Program-made: the position numbers and the translations under genes
The notes under the pieces: generated by a model
What the model was told of the DNA's origin: nothing
The model's input: the letters and a program-made list of their open reading frames with translations, nothing else
The model's database searches: none
In this document: positions 11,561-21,270 of the stretch, piece by piece
Position numbering within the stretch: position 1 is the stretch's first letter
Layout of the letters: every line of letters begins with the position of its first letter
Source of the DNA: Tillandsia leiboldiana
Lineage: Eukaryota; Streptophyta; Magnoliopsida; Poales; Bromeliaceae
DNA length: 64,000 nt
Assembly: GCA_029204045.2 (NCBI GenBank)
Contig: JAQNDB010000459.1
Location: forward strand, 20,159-84,158
Reading direction: 5' to 3'

Positions 11561-12700
11561 CATCTGCCACGACATTGGCCTTGCCGGGATGGTAAAGGAT
11601 ACTCAGATCGTAATCCTTTAACAACTCCAACCACCGGCGTTGCCTCAAATTTAGCTCCTTTTGGGTGAACAGATACTTCAAGCTCTTGTGATCAGTATAA
11701 ATCTCACAATGCTCTCCATACAAATAATGCCGCCACAGCTTCAGGCAAACACCACCGCTGCCAGCTCAAGATCATGAGTAGGGTAATTTTTCTCATAGTC
11801 CTTCAATTGCCGCGAAGCATAGGCAATTACCCTACCATGCTGCATCAACACACACCCCAGACCACTATGTGAGGCATCACTGTAGATCACAAATCCTGCC
11901 CCATAACTGGGAGGGCAAGGATTGGAGCGGTCATCAACCTCTGCTTCAGCTCCTCAAAACAGCTTTGGCAAATCTCGCTCCAAACAAACTTAACCCCTTT
12001 TCTGGTCAGACGAGTGAGGGGAGAGGAAAGCTTCGCAAAAGCCTTCCACAAAGCGCCGATAGTAGCCCGCCAATCCAAGAAAACTCCGCACCTCGGTGAT
12101 GGTCGTCGGCCTCGGCCATCTCTAATAGCATCCACCTTGGCCGGATCCACCGCCACTCCAGCAGCTGAACCACGATGACCCAGAAAGGCAACCTCCCGGA
12201 GCCAAAACTCGCACTTTTTGAACTTAGCATACAGCTTTTTCTCACCGCAGAAGCTGCAGCACGGTTCTTAAGTGCTCCTCGTGCTCCAGATCACTCCGGG
12301 AGTAGATCAGAATATCATCTATGAACACCACCACAAACCGATCCAAAACGGCTGAAAAAATCCTGTTCATCAAGTCCATGAATGCGGCAGGGGCATTAGT
12401 CAAACCCAAAAGGCATCACAGTAACTCATAATGCCCGTACCGCGATCTGAAAGCCGTCTTGGAGATGTCCTCGGCCCTCACCCTAAGCTGGTGGTAACCG
12501 GGCTGCAGATCAATCTTCGAGAACACAGATGCTCCCTGTAACTGATCAAACAAATCATCTATCCGGGGGAGGGGATACTTGTTCCGGATGGTCACCTTGT
12601 TCAATTCCCTATAATCCACACACAACCGCAGTGATCCATCCTTCTTCTTGACAAACAACACAGGCGCTCCCCACGGAGAAAACACTGGGTCTAATGAAAC
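11560..12700 (-). pseudogene. Element G broken reverse transcriptase and RNase H
   Basis: Frame 12416-12685 carries LCVDYRELNKVTIRNKYPLP and FSKIDLQPGYHQ, the first half of the polymerase palm including its first catalytic Asp. Frames at 11887-12245 carry the connection segment and the start of RNase H. The FIDD catalytic pair falls at about 12305-12330 between frames. The break from the upstream frame (near 12680) is caused by a small indel within the sequence encoding SPWGAPVLF. Confidence 0.78.
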
Positions 12701-14252
12701 CCCTATCCAAAAGATCCTGAAGCTGGGCTTTCAACTCCCTCAACTCAGCTGGCGCCATCCTATAGGGTGCCTTTGAGATTGGTGCAGTCCCAGGGACTAC
12801 ATCAATCACAAACTCAATCTCCCTCTCCGGCGGCATCGTCGTCAACTCAGGTGGAAACACATCTGGGAACTCTCGGACGATAGGGATATCCTCGAGTCCC
12901 AGTGCCGCCGTAGGCACCTCCACCACGGTGGCCAAAAAGGCAGTGCAACCTCTACTCATCATCCTCCTAGCTCTCGCCGAGGAAATGGTCGCTGCGAACA
13001 GCGTGCTCTGGCAGCCTCTGAAGATGAACTCCTCCTGTCCTGGCTCGCGAAGAGTCACCGTCCTATCTCTGCAGTCGATCGTGGCGGAGTACCGTGATAG
13101 CCAATCCATCCCCAACACCAAGTCAAAATCATGGAGCTGCTGCAAGACAAGCAAGTCTGCAGGCAAAATCCAAGGCCCCAACTGCACCGGGCATGCCAAA
13201 CAACGCTCCTCGACATGCAAAACGTAATCAGGAACCCGCACCTCTAATGCACATGACAATGACTCTACCTCTAGACCATGCAGGGATGCAAATGCTCGAC
13301 TAATGAAAGAATGAGATGCTCCAGTGTCGAATAAAGAGCGAGCCCGAATACCAAAAAGTAGAGTAATACCTGCCACCACCTGGTCTGCCCCTGCGGAATC
13401 TGCTAATTGGGCAGCATACACCCGCCCGCTCGGTGCTGGAGGTCGAGAATCTGAAGGATGGGAGGTGGACGGCCTGCTCGCTGGAGCATAAGGCCGCTGA
13501 GCTGATGGCTGCTGCTGCTGAGGGGGATATGGAGCCGACGCCGAAGAAGGTGCCGAAGAAGTAGCAAGGGGGCAAGTAGCTCGCACATGCCCCGGCTGTC
13601 CACAACGGAAGCATCGACCCCATCTCAGATCACAAGTGATGGCGGCATGCTGACCGCCGCAGAAGATACATCGGTCAGAAGATCGGGGCTGTCTCGGCTG
13701 CTGCTGCTGTCTCGAGGACTGCTGCTGAGATCTCTGCTGCCTCTGCTGCGATCTCTGCTGCTGGTGCTGCTGCTGATGCTGCTGCGGTCTCTGGGGTCCA
13801 CCAGGACCTCTCCTATCAGATCGCCCACGGCCGTAAGACTGGGACTGCGGCGGCCGTGGCGGTCTCCATGAGCTGGCCTGTCCCCCGTCCTCTGGGGCTG
13901 GTCGCTTCCTGTCGGAACCCTGCGCGACCGCGGCCCTCCGTCTGGCCACCTGCTGATCGCCTCTCTCCACCCACTGCGCGTGCTCTGCGGCTGCCTCTAG
14001 GGTCTGAAATCTCTGTGCATGCACAAGCGTGAAAATCTCTGGACGGAGGCCTCCCTCGAACAACTCAACCTGGTGTGGACCGTCACGAGCGACGAAGGGC
14101 ACACAGTTCAGCAACTCCATGAACTCCTGGAAATAGACATGGGCCGGTCGATCGCCCTGCTGCAGATTCTTCAAGTCGTCCTCCAACTTCTTCTTCACAC
14201 TGGTAGAAAAATAGGTGTCCAATACCATCCGTTTGAACTCCTCCCAAGGCAA
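12609..14252 (-). pseudogene. Element G gag C-terminus, two zinc knuckles and aspartic protease (547 codons)
   Basis: This is the best-preserved gag-protease section in the E/G group. From the N-terminus it has the second half of the capsid domain (to about residue 105), a Gln-rich linker (155-187), and a first zinc knuckle of unusual spacing, C195-x2-C198-x3-H202-x4-C207. A canonical knuckle follows at C214-x2-C217-x4-H222-x4-C227, then a Pro/Ser linker and the protease signature DTGAS at 309-313. The frame continues into the start of RT, so gag and pol are encoded in one frame. It ends at a frameshift near 12680. Gag packages element RNA and the protease matures the polyprotein. The apparent Met start at 14252 is internal; the true start is at 14773. 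Confidence 0.85.
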
Positions 14253-14773
14253 CTGCCGAGTGATCCGGAACTCCAGTGGCTCAACTCGCTGCCACCAAAA
14301 TCAGCATCTCCATCCAAACAGTGCACCGCCATGTGCACTCGGTACCTCGGGTCGATGAAGAAGTCCCGAAAAAGCTTCTCCATCGCAGAAAGCCATCTCC
14401 CAACAGCCCGGGGCTGAGCATCCCGCCCCGAGAATCTAGGTAGTCCCCGCTTAACAAACGCAGCGAGTTTGTCAGCAAAATCCCGCTCCTCCTCCGCAGT
14501 CAAAGGCTGAATAGCTCCAGGAGCCCCGCTACTCGAAGATGGTACTGACGGCACAAAAGGGGCAACAAGAGGCACAGGGGCCTCAGGAACAGCTGGGGGT
14601 GGTGCCTCCCGCTGAGCAAGCAGCTGCTCAAACCTCTGCTCCTGGCGGCGCTGACCCTCCGCCAACTGGGCCACCAAGGCCCTCAACTCAGTAAGCTCGG
14701 GGGGTGCAGGCTGCTCTGGCTCAACAGGGGGTGAAGGGGCACCCCTAGTGGGAATTCGACGTCGAGGAGGCAT
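14195..14773 (-). pseudogene. Element G gag N-terminal part
   Basis: Begins at the ATG complementary to 14771-14773, giving MPPRRRIPTRG, the same start as in A and E. An Ala/Pro/Glu-rich N-terminus with LVAQLAEGQRRQEQRFEQL (possible short coiled coil) leads into the capsid domain (RFSGRDAQPRAVGRWLSAM, FRDFFIDPRYRVHMAVHCL). The frame is lost near 14300 through a small deletion, where DAWWRRVEP would be expected, and the following part continues in the frame ending at 12609. Confidence 0.82.
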
Positions 14774-15046
14774 CCTGCCACAAGAAACCAAGCATCAGTA
14801 ACGAAACCCCACACGACCCAATCTGGCGAAAGTCAAAGACATCCCCCTATTTCTGTAACCTTATGTTGTCTGCAGCCAACATAATGGTTCAACAGAAATA
14901 GACTATGTCGATCCCTCTTCACTCACAGGAAGAGTTAACTATAAAAATCACCGACTTTCGCAAAATATCACGCCACTCACGCCCTATCATCCTAGGGTCT
15001 GTCCAAAAGCCTAGGGTTTCCTAAGTCCCAACTGACCTATCCCTAA

Positions 15047-15058
15047 GCTCTGATACAA
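15047..15058 (-). other. Primer-binding site of element G (one mismatch)
   Basis: Minus strand TTGTATCAGAGC, one base off the TGGTATCAGAGC seen in A, E, F1 and F2. It lies eight bases from the LTR boundary. Confidence 0.7.
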
Positions 15059-15066
15059 ACTTAATC

Positions 15067-18000
15067 TGTCACGCCCTGGGTGTAAACCAGAACCCGGGCC
15101 CGTCTACAGATCCGCCGTGCATGCGGTATTTCCCACATACACGAAGCGTCGGTAACCTGCTCAGATAAGAAATAATAATAAAAGAGCATAATAATCAGAG
15201 CTAAACTAAAACTACTGTATCTCAGACAGAAGCTGGAAGTAAAAGAGTACAACAGTGGAATAAAATACAGATGTCTCTCCCAGCTCACCACTAAATACAA
15301 ACAGCTGGCAAAAGCCAGACCCAAAAAGAAATAAACAAAAGCTGTCTGAGAAGACCAGGTACCCAAAAGCTCCAGCTACAACCCTCGGGAGGCTCTCTAT
15401 CTAGTCCGCGATGCGCTTGCCCCGATCAGTTGCTGGCGGCCCAGCAACTCCCACAGAGGACTCTGCAAAACAAGGGGAGAGAAAAAGAACAAGAAAAATA
15501 ATGGGGGTAAGTACTACCATAAACAGTAGCCTCCCCTAGTGGGTAAGCCTCAGCTCAGATATGCCCACCAGGTGATCAGAGGCAAAAAGGGAAAGGAAAA
15601 GAAAGGGGGTGTAGATAAATGGAGCAACTGATAAAATGCTATCCCTAATATGCCTCTACATGATAACTCAACACGGATGGGAAAAGGAATGCATCAGTAT
15701 AAAGAAGCCTGTCCAAAGGACCCAATCTGGTCGCCAGTGGACACTGGCACTGCCTGCTCTGCCGCGACGGGTATGCCAGCCTACGCATAACACCGAAGCA
15801 AAAGGAGTCCCCAGGACTCAAGTCTGTCTGCCGCGCACTCCGGAGTCGCACTCGTGGGGAGCGACCCACACGAGGAAAATAAGTAACCACAAGTAACCTG
15901 ATATAGCAGGACTGGATCGAGACTCAATGAAGTGGGAAAAACCCTCCACTAAAGAAAGCCCGATCCCCCAAAACACCCAATCTGATGCAATAGTATAAGC
16001 CGGTCAACCACCCAAGATCCGTGGTCGCCGCAACACCCTGACATAAACCCAACCTGTCCCAAATCCCCAATACCCGACTACAGTGTCCAACACACGCTCG
16101 AACCTGAGCGACTAAGCCGCAAGTGTCAATACTAGGAGGAGAAAAGAATAAATGCATGGTTTCTCCTAAGTCAAGTCCCAAAAATAGTATAGCAGTAAAT
16201 GATGACATAATCATGTGACCAATTTAATCATGCATTGACTCAATATTTTTGTCCAGTTTCCGAGAATAGCAGTTTAAAGTGACATAAGCTAGGGTGACAG
16301 TCCCATAAGAATAATCATCAGTTTTGCAGTCCTCAATTATTATCACTTGTCTCTAAGCATACAGTCCAGAAATTAAGCGATTAAAACAAGTAATCAGTCT
16401 AACAATAGTTTTTCATGGATTAGATAACCAATAATTTGCTCCCTAAAGCATGCGAGTCTACCAAATAACGCATTCAGCAACATCAAAACAGGGGTACTCT
16501 GATATTCCTAGTGGGCATAACAAAGGAGAGGAGTGCAACAACCACCCACCTGGTGCAAACTGTCCAAGTCCGTACAGCTAGAAAATACCAAAACTCCAAA
16601 TCCTTGCTCCCACAATTTTAGCACACCCGAAATATTCCTGGTACAATACAAAGCTCACTAATTACACCTAGGCTCCCAATTATTGCTCTCATCACCATCT
16701 ACAACCTCGGATTCAAAACTGTTAAATTATCACCTGCAGAAAGTGCCCAGAAAATTCCAAGAAAAATACCACAGCGATCCTCGCGTCGATAGCATCGCAA
16801 CGGTACCTTGCACGCCCAAATCCGACTTTGGTAAGTCAAGATAAAAATTCGGCAAGGGGGTACACTCATACAAAAATCTGTGCTAAAAACTGTGCACTGT
16901 TCACTGAGAAAACAGTAATTTTCACCTCGAAGTAAATCTCACAAAAATCCAATAAAAATACGAGCGCGTCCCTTGCGATCCGTAGATGGAAAAGTTGTAT
17001 AAACTCGTTTCCGTCCAACGCTCGTGTGCAAAGATATGGCCAAAATACCCCGCTGCTGTCAAGGAAGTCCACACAGAAAAAGGGGTCCTGTTTGCCTCGG
17101 GATCCGTGCCAAAACCTCGAAACGAGAAAGCGCGACCAAAACAAAAGATGAAGTCCTACCTCTTAGGAGTCTGCTGGCGCAAGAATCACCGCAAAATGAT
17201 CTCGGGGTAGCCCAGGGGAGCTAAAACACTGTCGCCGCGGCGAAGAAGAACCCAGGAATGCAACGTCGCGCCGCGCCGTAAAATGGGGAACCTCGGGATT
17301 CGAGCCTCCAAAAATCCTAGAACTTGGCAGGAAGATCAAGCACTTAGAGGTGAAAAACTTTGCTTGAGGGGGCTCGGGCAGAGAGTGAGAGGGTTGAGAG
17401 AAAAAGGCAAAGGAAGGGGGCTCGGGTTGCCTTTAAATAGGCTGAGGAAACAATTGGGATAATTCCCAATAAGTCCCGAGTTTCGGGCGCCCGGAAATTT
17501 CCGGGCGCGCACAGTGCGGCCCGGCCCACAACTTTCGGGCGCGCACAGTGCGGCCCGGTCCACCACACAGTCCAGCCCATTACTCCCCTGGGCCCCCACT
17601 GCACCCGGTGCACCTGCGCCAGCGAATGGCGACGCGACACGTGGCCCGGCAACCCGTGCACCACGCACGTCGCGCCGTGGACCGCGCACGTCGCGGCTGA
17701 CCCGGGCCGTACGGCCACCTGCCCCGCCGTACGGCCACCTGCCCCCGGCCACCCACTCCACCGGTTGCGTGGACCGGGAGCACAGCACCGAACCAATAAC
17801 CTCACGCCACGTGTCCACCCGGTCCACCGTGCACCCGGACCAAATTCCGTGGACCGCGTCTGCAGCACCGGCCAACCGCAAAGCGCCACGTGCCCCGCCC
17901 CCCGGCGCACGACCTCCGCGGTGGACCGCGCGCCTGCCCGCGCTCCCGGGCGCCTGCCCGCGCCCTGCCCGCGCCCTGTGCCGCCGCCTGCCGCCTGCCC

Positions 18001-18493
18001 GAGGCGGCGCCGCCGCCCGCCGGCGCTGCCCGCCGCCGCCGGCCATCGCCGAAAACACTGTTCCGGCGTGAACAGTAACCGCAGCCCAAAAACAGTAAGT
18101 AAATAGCCCATCTTGACCGTTTTCGCGCGCTGATTCCAAAAACGACGTCCATTTCGCCAAAATCCGCCTCTAAAATTTGCCGGAGGCTCCCGCAAACACC
18201 AAAAACTGCCCAAACTTCCGGGAGCCCGCTTTTGGGCATCCGGACTCAGAATTAGGCAAAGAAAAAGCCATTCTCAAGCGTTTTTCCGCGCTGAATCCAA
18301 CTCCACCCTCTATTTGGCCAAATTCCTTTCCTAAAATTTGGCAAAAGCAGCCGAAGGCCAATACAGCCAACCAAAGCTCACAGGGTCCATCTGTGGCATC
18401 CCTTTGATGCACCATGGGCCAGATACACCATCAACAGGTGTTTGCACAGTGGATTCATGGGAAAAAGCTGCAAGGGGGTTCAGGGGTCCTACA
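15067..18493 (-). repeat. Element G 5' LTR (3,427 bp)
   Basis: Runs from TGTCACGCCC to GGTCCTACA. Contains a terminal hairpin (15117-15142), a conserved acceptor-like TTGTTTTGCAG (complement ending at 15463), a TATA-like TATTTAAA (complement of 17431-17438) and three CACGTG G-boxes in U3 (17638, 17808, 17887). U3 at about 17500-18050 is very GC-rich and produces long spurious reading frames. No host gene is visible in it. Confidence 0.92.
15117..15142 (-). other. Terminal LTR hairpin, element G
   Basis: In element orientation the arms are GTGTATGTGG and CCGCATGCAC around the loop GAAATA. All ten positions can pair (two as G-U). Two pairs are changed on both sides relative to element E. Confidence 0.7.
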
Positions 18494-19712
18494 AGGCAAG
18501 AGCAAAATCTTCACCTTCAGAATTACTCGATTCGTCGTCCATGGCATTCTTTTCAGCATGGGAGGAGTTGGACAAAGAATCGGATGTCCTTGCCATTAAG
18601 CACATGAAGGGTGAAGATGTGGATGCGTGGAATGCCGTTGCGTTGTTTTCTTCATCACTGGAAGATGACTCATTTGACGTTGAGTTGTCATCCCAAGTGA
18701 CGGCTTGCATCGCCTTCTTCTTCGCCGGATTCTTATTTGGACACTCCGTTGAGATATGGCCGTACCCTCGGCACTTGAAGCATTGGACTTGTCACTCTGA
18801 GTTTTTCTTATCCTTTGAAAAACTTTCTTGCTTTCTTGACTTTTGGCTTGAAAAACCTTTGCCTTTCTTCCACTTTCCGAAGGATGGAGTTTTACTTGAA
18901 TTACCCCTTCGAAAGTTTCAGCGAAAATTTCTTGTCGAGAGAGCAAGCTGCTTCTCAAAGTCCTCCATAGATAGGTTCTCGTCATCGTCTGAGGAGGATG
19001 AATCCGCGTCTTCTTCTTTTGTTGTTTTCAACGCAAAACCTGAAGACTTAGAAGAGGTTGCCTTTCCCGAAGAATAGTTAGTAGGAAATGTCATTTCATA
19101 AGTTTGTAATGAACCAACTAATTCTTCTACACGGATTTCGTCCGGGTGTTTAATAGTTTCAATGGTCGTAACCTTGGAACGAAATCTTTCAGGAAGAGTT
19201 CTTAGAATCTTTCTTACAATTTTAAATTCTGGAATTTTCTCTCCCAAGTTAGCACATGAATTCACGATGTCTTGTAATCGTGTATAGTAGTCTGTGAATG
19301 ATTCATTTTCTGCCATGAAAATGGAGTCAAACTTGCTCGTAAGCATTTGCAGTTTTTTAATCTTCACAAGGTTAGTTCCCTCATGTGTAACTTGAAGAAC
19401 ATCCCAGATTTCTTTCGCAGTCTCACATGCCGAGACGCGAGAGAACTCAGTTTGTGACAAAGCATTAAATAAAGCGTTAACACCTTTGCCATTGTAAGAA
19501 GATAAGTCTATCTCTTCCTTGGTCCATTTCGACCTAGGTTTGATGGTGCGAACATCAGCAATAATTTCAGTTGGATTAGACCATCCTAATTCAATTGATT
19601 GCCACACCCGTTCGTTGATGGAAATTAAAAAGGCTTTCATCCGTACTTTCCAGTAGGCATAATTTGTTCCATCGAAGAATGGGGGTCTGTTGATGTTTCC
19701 ACCTTCAACCAT
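18494..19712 (-). pseudogene. F1 copia gag, truncated and frameshifted
   Basis: The start ATG at 19712 gives MVEGGNINRPPFFDGTNYAY, identical in its first residues to F2 gag. The first 264 codons (19712-18918) form a typical copia Gag helical core with WKVRMKAFL near the N-terminus and LRTLPERF further on. A frameshift near 18935 then changes phase. A zinc knuckle CFKCRGYGHISTEC (C-x2-C-x4-H-x4-C) lies at about 18745-18790, preceded in the same frame by a TGA stop. A Ser/Asp/Glu-rich tail follows to 18494, where G interrupts. Gag would form the particle and bind element RNA. Confidence 0.85.
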
Positions 19713-19731
19713 TGTTTACAACCCTAGTCCC

Positions 19732-19743
19732 GCTCTGATACCA
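19732..19743 (-). other. Primer-binding site of F1
   Basis: Minus strand TGGTATCAGAGC, complementary to initiator tRNA-Met, two bases from the LTR end. Confidence 0.88.
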
Positions 19744-20045
19744 CTTGTTGGGTTATGTATTAATTGGATCTAAATAGGAGAAAAAACACCTAGAGGGGGG
19801 GTGAATAGGTGTAAACCATAAACACTCAAAAATCGTTGCGCAATAAAACCCAATGCGGAAATGAAAAAATAACACGCACGATTTTTACGTGGAAAAACTC
19901 CAAACCGGAGTAAAAAACCACGGGACCGATAACACGGCGAAATCCACTAGAATTAACACTCGTACAAGGTGATATACCGTACTCACAGACGACTCAACCT
20001 TTTTCATAGGCTCCTAGTAGATCTTCTCCGCTCGCTCCGCAACGC

Positions 20046-20226
20046 TTCTCGAATCCACGATCTGCGTCGAACGCCGAATCCACGGCGTGCAACGTCGAGT
20101 CCACGACGTCCGACCGAATCCACGGTCTTCACCCAATAGCACGTCTCGAATCCACGAACGTACCTCGCTTCGAATCCACGAAAGCGGTTGCACCTTGAAT
20201 CCACAAGGCCACGCGAGTCCACGCGC
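20046..20226 (-). repeat. Array of eight mini-hairpins with GTGGAYTC loops (F1 LTR)
   Basis: On the plus strand GAATCCAC or GAGTCCAC occurs at 20051, 20076, 20097, 20116, 20148, 20172, 20197 and 20215. Most copies are flanked by complementary bases that differ between copies: GCC/GGC, GTC/GAC, ACC/GGT, TTC/GAA, CTT/AAG and CGC/GCG. In the element transcript each unit could form a 3-5 bp stem with an 8-nt loop. Confidence 0.75.
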
Positions 20227-20564
20227 TGATTTTGGGAAAATCGTTGTTTTTCGGTGGTGATGATCCGCCGAATACTTAGATTAGAAATAGATCGGAAATA
20301 CCATCTAAGTATTCATTAATTTGATTCTACTCAAAATCTGAGTTTGGAAAACCTAGAATCAAATTAATCAATATAGATGAAGAAACATAGAATTAAATCT
20401 ATTGATTTCCTTTCTTCTCTATATGTGGATTTTTCAATTTCGGCCGTCTTTTTATTATATGCGGATGCCCTAGAAATTGAATCATAGAGGCTATTTATAG
20501 GTTAGAAACCCTTGGAAGAAGATAAGGATCAAAAACTAACCATTTCTGGAATTTTACAGGACGA

Positions 20565-20790
20565 CGGTCCGGACTGGAATTGGCGGTCCGGACTGTCGTG
20601 GCTTAAACAGACAATTTCCAAAAAAGAGGACATTCGGGGTCCGGACTGTAATTCCACGGTCCGGACTGTTCATGTAATTCCTGCAAATTCCACGTTCGGG
20701 GTCCGGACTGAAGTTCCAAGGTCCGGGCTGGAATTGCGCATGAACTAATCTACGTTCGGGGTCCGGACTATGATGCCCGATCCGGACTCT
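20565..20790 (-). repeat. Array of eight GTCCGGAC-type palindromes (F1 LTR, U3)
   Basis: The core TCCGGAC (one copy TCCGGGC) occurs eight times, the self-complementary centre being TCCGGA. Copies alternate between a GGGGTCCGGACT context and a shorter CGGTCCGGACTG context. The array lies upstream of the mini-hairpin array in element orientation, as expected for U3. Confidence 0.8.
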
Positions 20791-21015
20791 GAACATGTAG
20801 TATGTCCAGTTTTTTATTTTTATGCAATCAAACATTCAACCAAGTGTTTCTACACTATAAGAAGTATTCGGATCACCAAAAATATTTAGTTAGACGTACC
20901 TGATCCTTTTGAATTCTTATTTCTTGAGATTGAGGTACATGATCCAAACTTCTTCATCTTCAATCTTCAAGACTTAAACAATTTCACGAAATACGCCAAC
21001 ACAAATTCCGTAACA

Positions 21016-21270
21016 CTGCTCACACTGAGGCGACGAATGGGGTCCTCCGCAGATAACACATCCATGCTACCGCCGCTGCTGATACTAATGCTGATGCTGC
21101 CATCGGGGTCCACCCGACCTCTGGCGTCTTAGAAATCCACAACCTGGGGAAAGAAATCGGGAATTCCTCTGTCGGCCGATCTGTCCTCCATCACCTAGCG
21201 CCAAGCGTCTCTATCCAGAACTCGCCTCTGGGGGCAGATCCCTATCCAAAGGAATTGCAACGCCACGCTC
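21016..21270 (-). pseudogene. Decayed gypsy gag remnant of element H
   Basis: No intact frame. The plus-strand text (CTGCTGATACTAATGCTGATGCTG, in outline) resembles the CAG-rich linker and zinc-knuckle region of A and G gag read in reverse. It is followed by sequence like the gag-LTR transition, but no clear primer-binding site is seen. The interpretation as a gag relic is tentative. Confidence 0.45.

Larger units (their letters stand above)
9778..18493 (-). mobile_element. Ty3/gypsy chromovirus element G, 3' LTR cut by the gap
   Basis: A minus-strand element related to E: remnant 3' LTR (9778-9933), polypurine tract, broken pol, a nearly intact gag-protease section, primer-binding site and full 5' LTR (15067-18493). 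It was inserted into the gag of copia element F1, which resumes at 18494 with AGGCAAGAGC. The other flank is lost in the gap. LTR starts TGTAGGACCCC in element orientation, which distinguishes it from A and E. Confidence 0.9.
18494..21015 (-). mobile_element. Ty1/copia element F1 (gag and 5' LTR only; rest lost beyond element G)
   Basis: Contains, in minus-strand order, a 5' LTR (19746-21015), a primer-binding site (19732-19743) and gag (18494-19712). The gag is truncated by insertion of G; pol and the 3' LTR should lie left of G but fall in or beyond the gap. The gag sequence is of the type found in plant copia elements, possibly the SIRE lineage (inference from recall of the family, not a search). 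It is the same family as F2. Confidence 0.85.
19746..21015 (-). repeat. F1 5' LTR (1,270 bp)
   Basis: Bounded by TGTTGGGTTATG (plus strand, left) and ATTCCGTAACA (right). Contains a GTCCGGAC repeat array (20565-20790) and a GAATCCAC mini-hairpin array (20046-20226). Closely related to the F2 LTR at 23987-24998 plus 29803-30087. Confidence 0.9.

Noticed and set aside
17336..18213. Frames of 185-289 codons in GC-rich U3 of G, and similar ones in U3 of A and E (3549-4434, 52746-53430, 60952-61834)
   Set aside because: They lie in the LTR promoter region, appear on both strands, and have no recognisable domain. Similarity between copies is explained by LTR homology.
20046..20226. CRISPR-like array of repeats and spacers
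   Set aside because: Repeat core is 8 bases, spacing varies from 18 to 32, there are no cas genes, and the context is a plant copia LTR.
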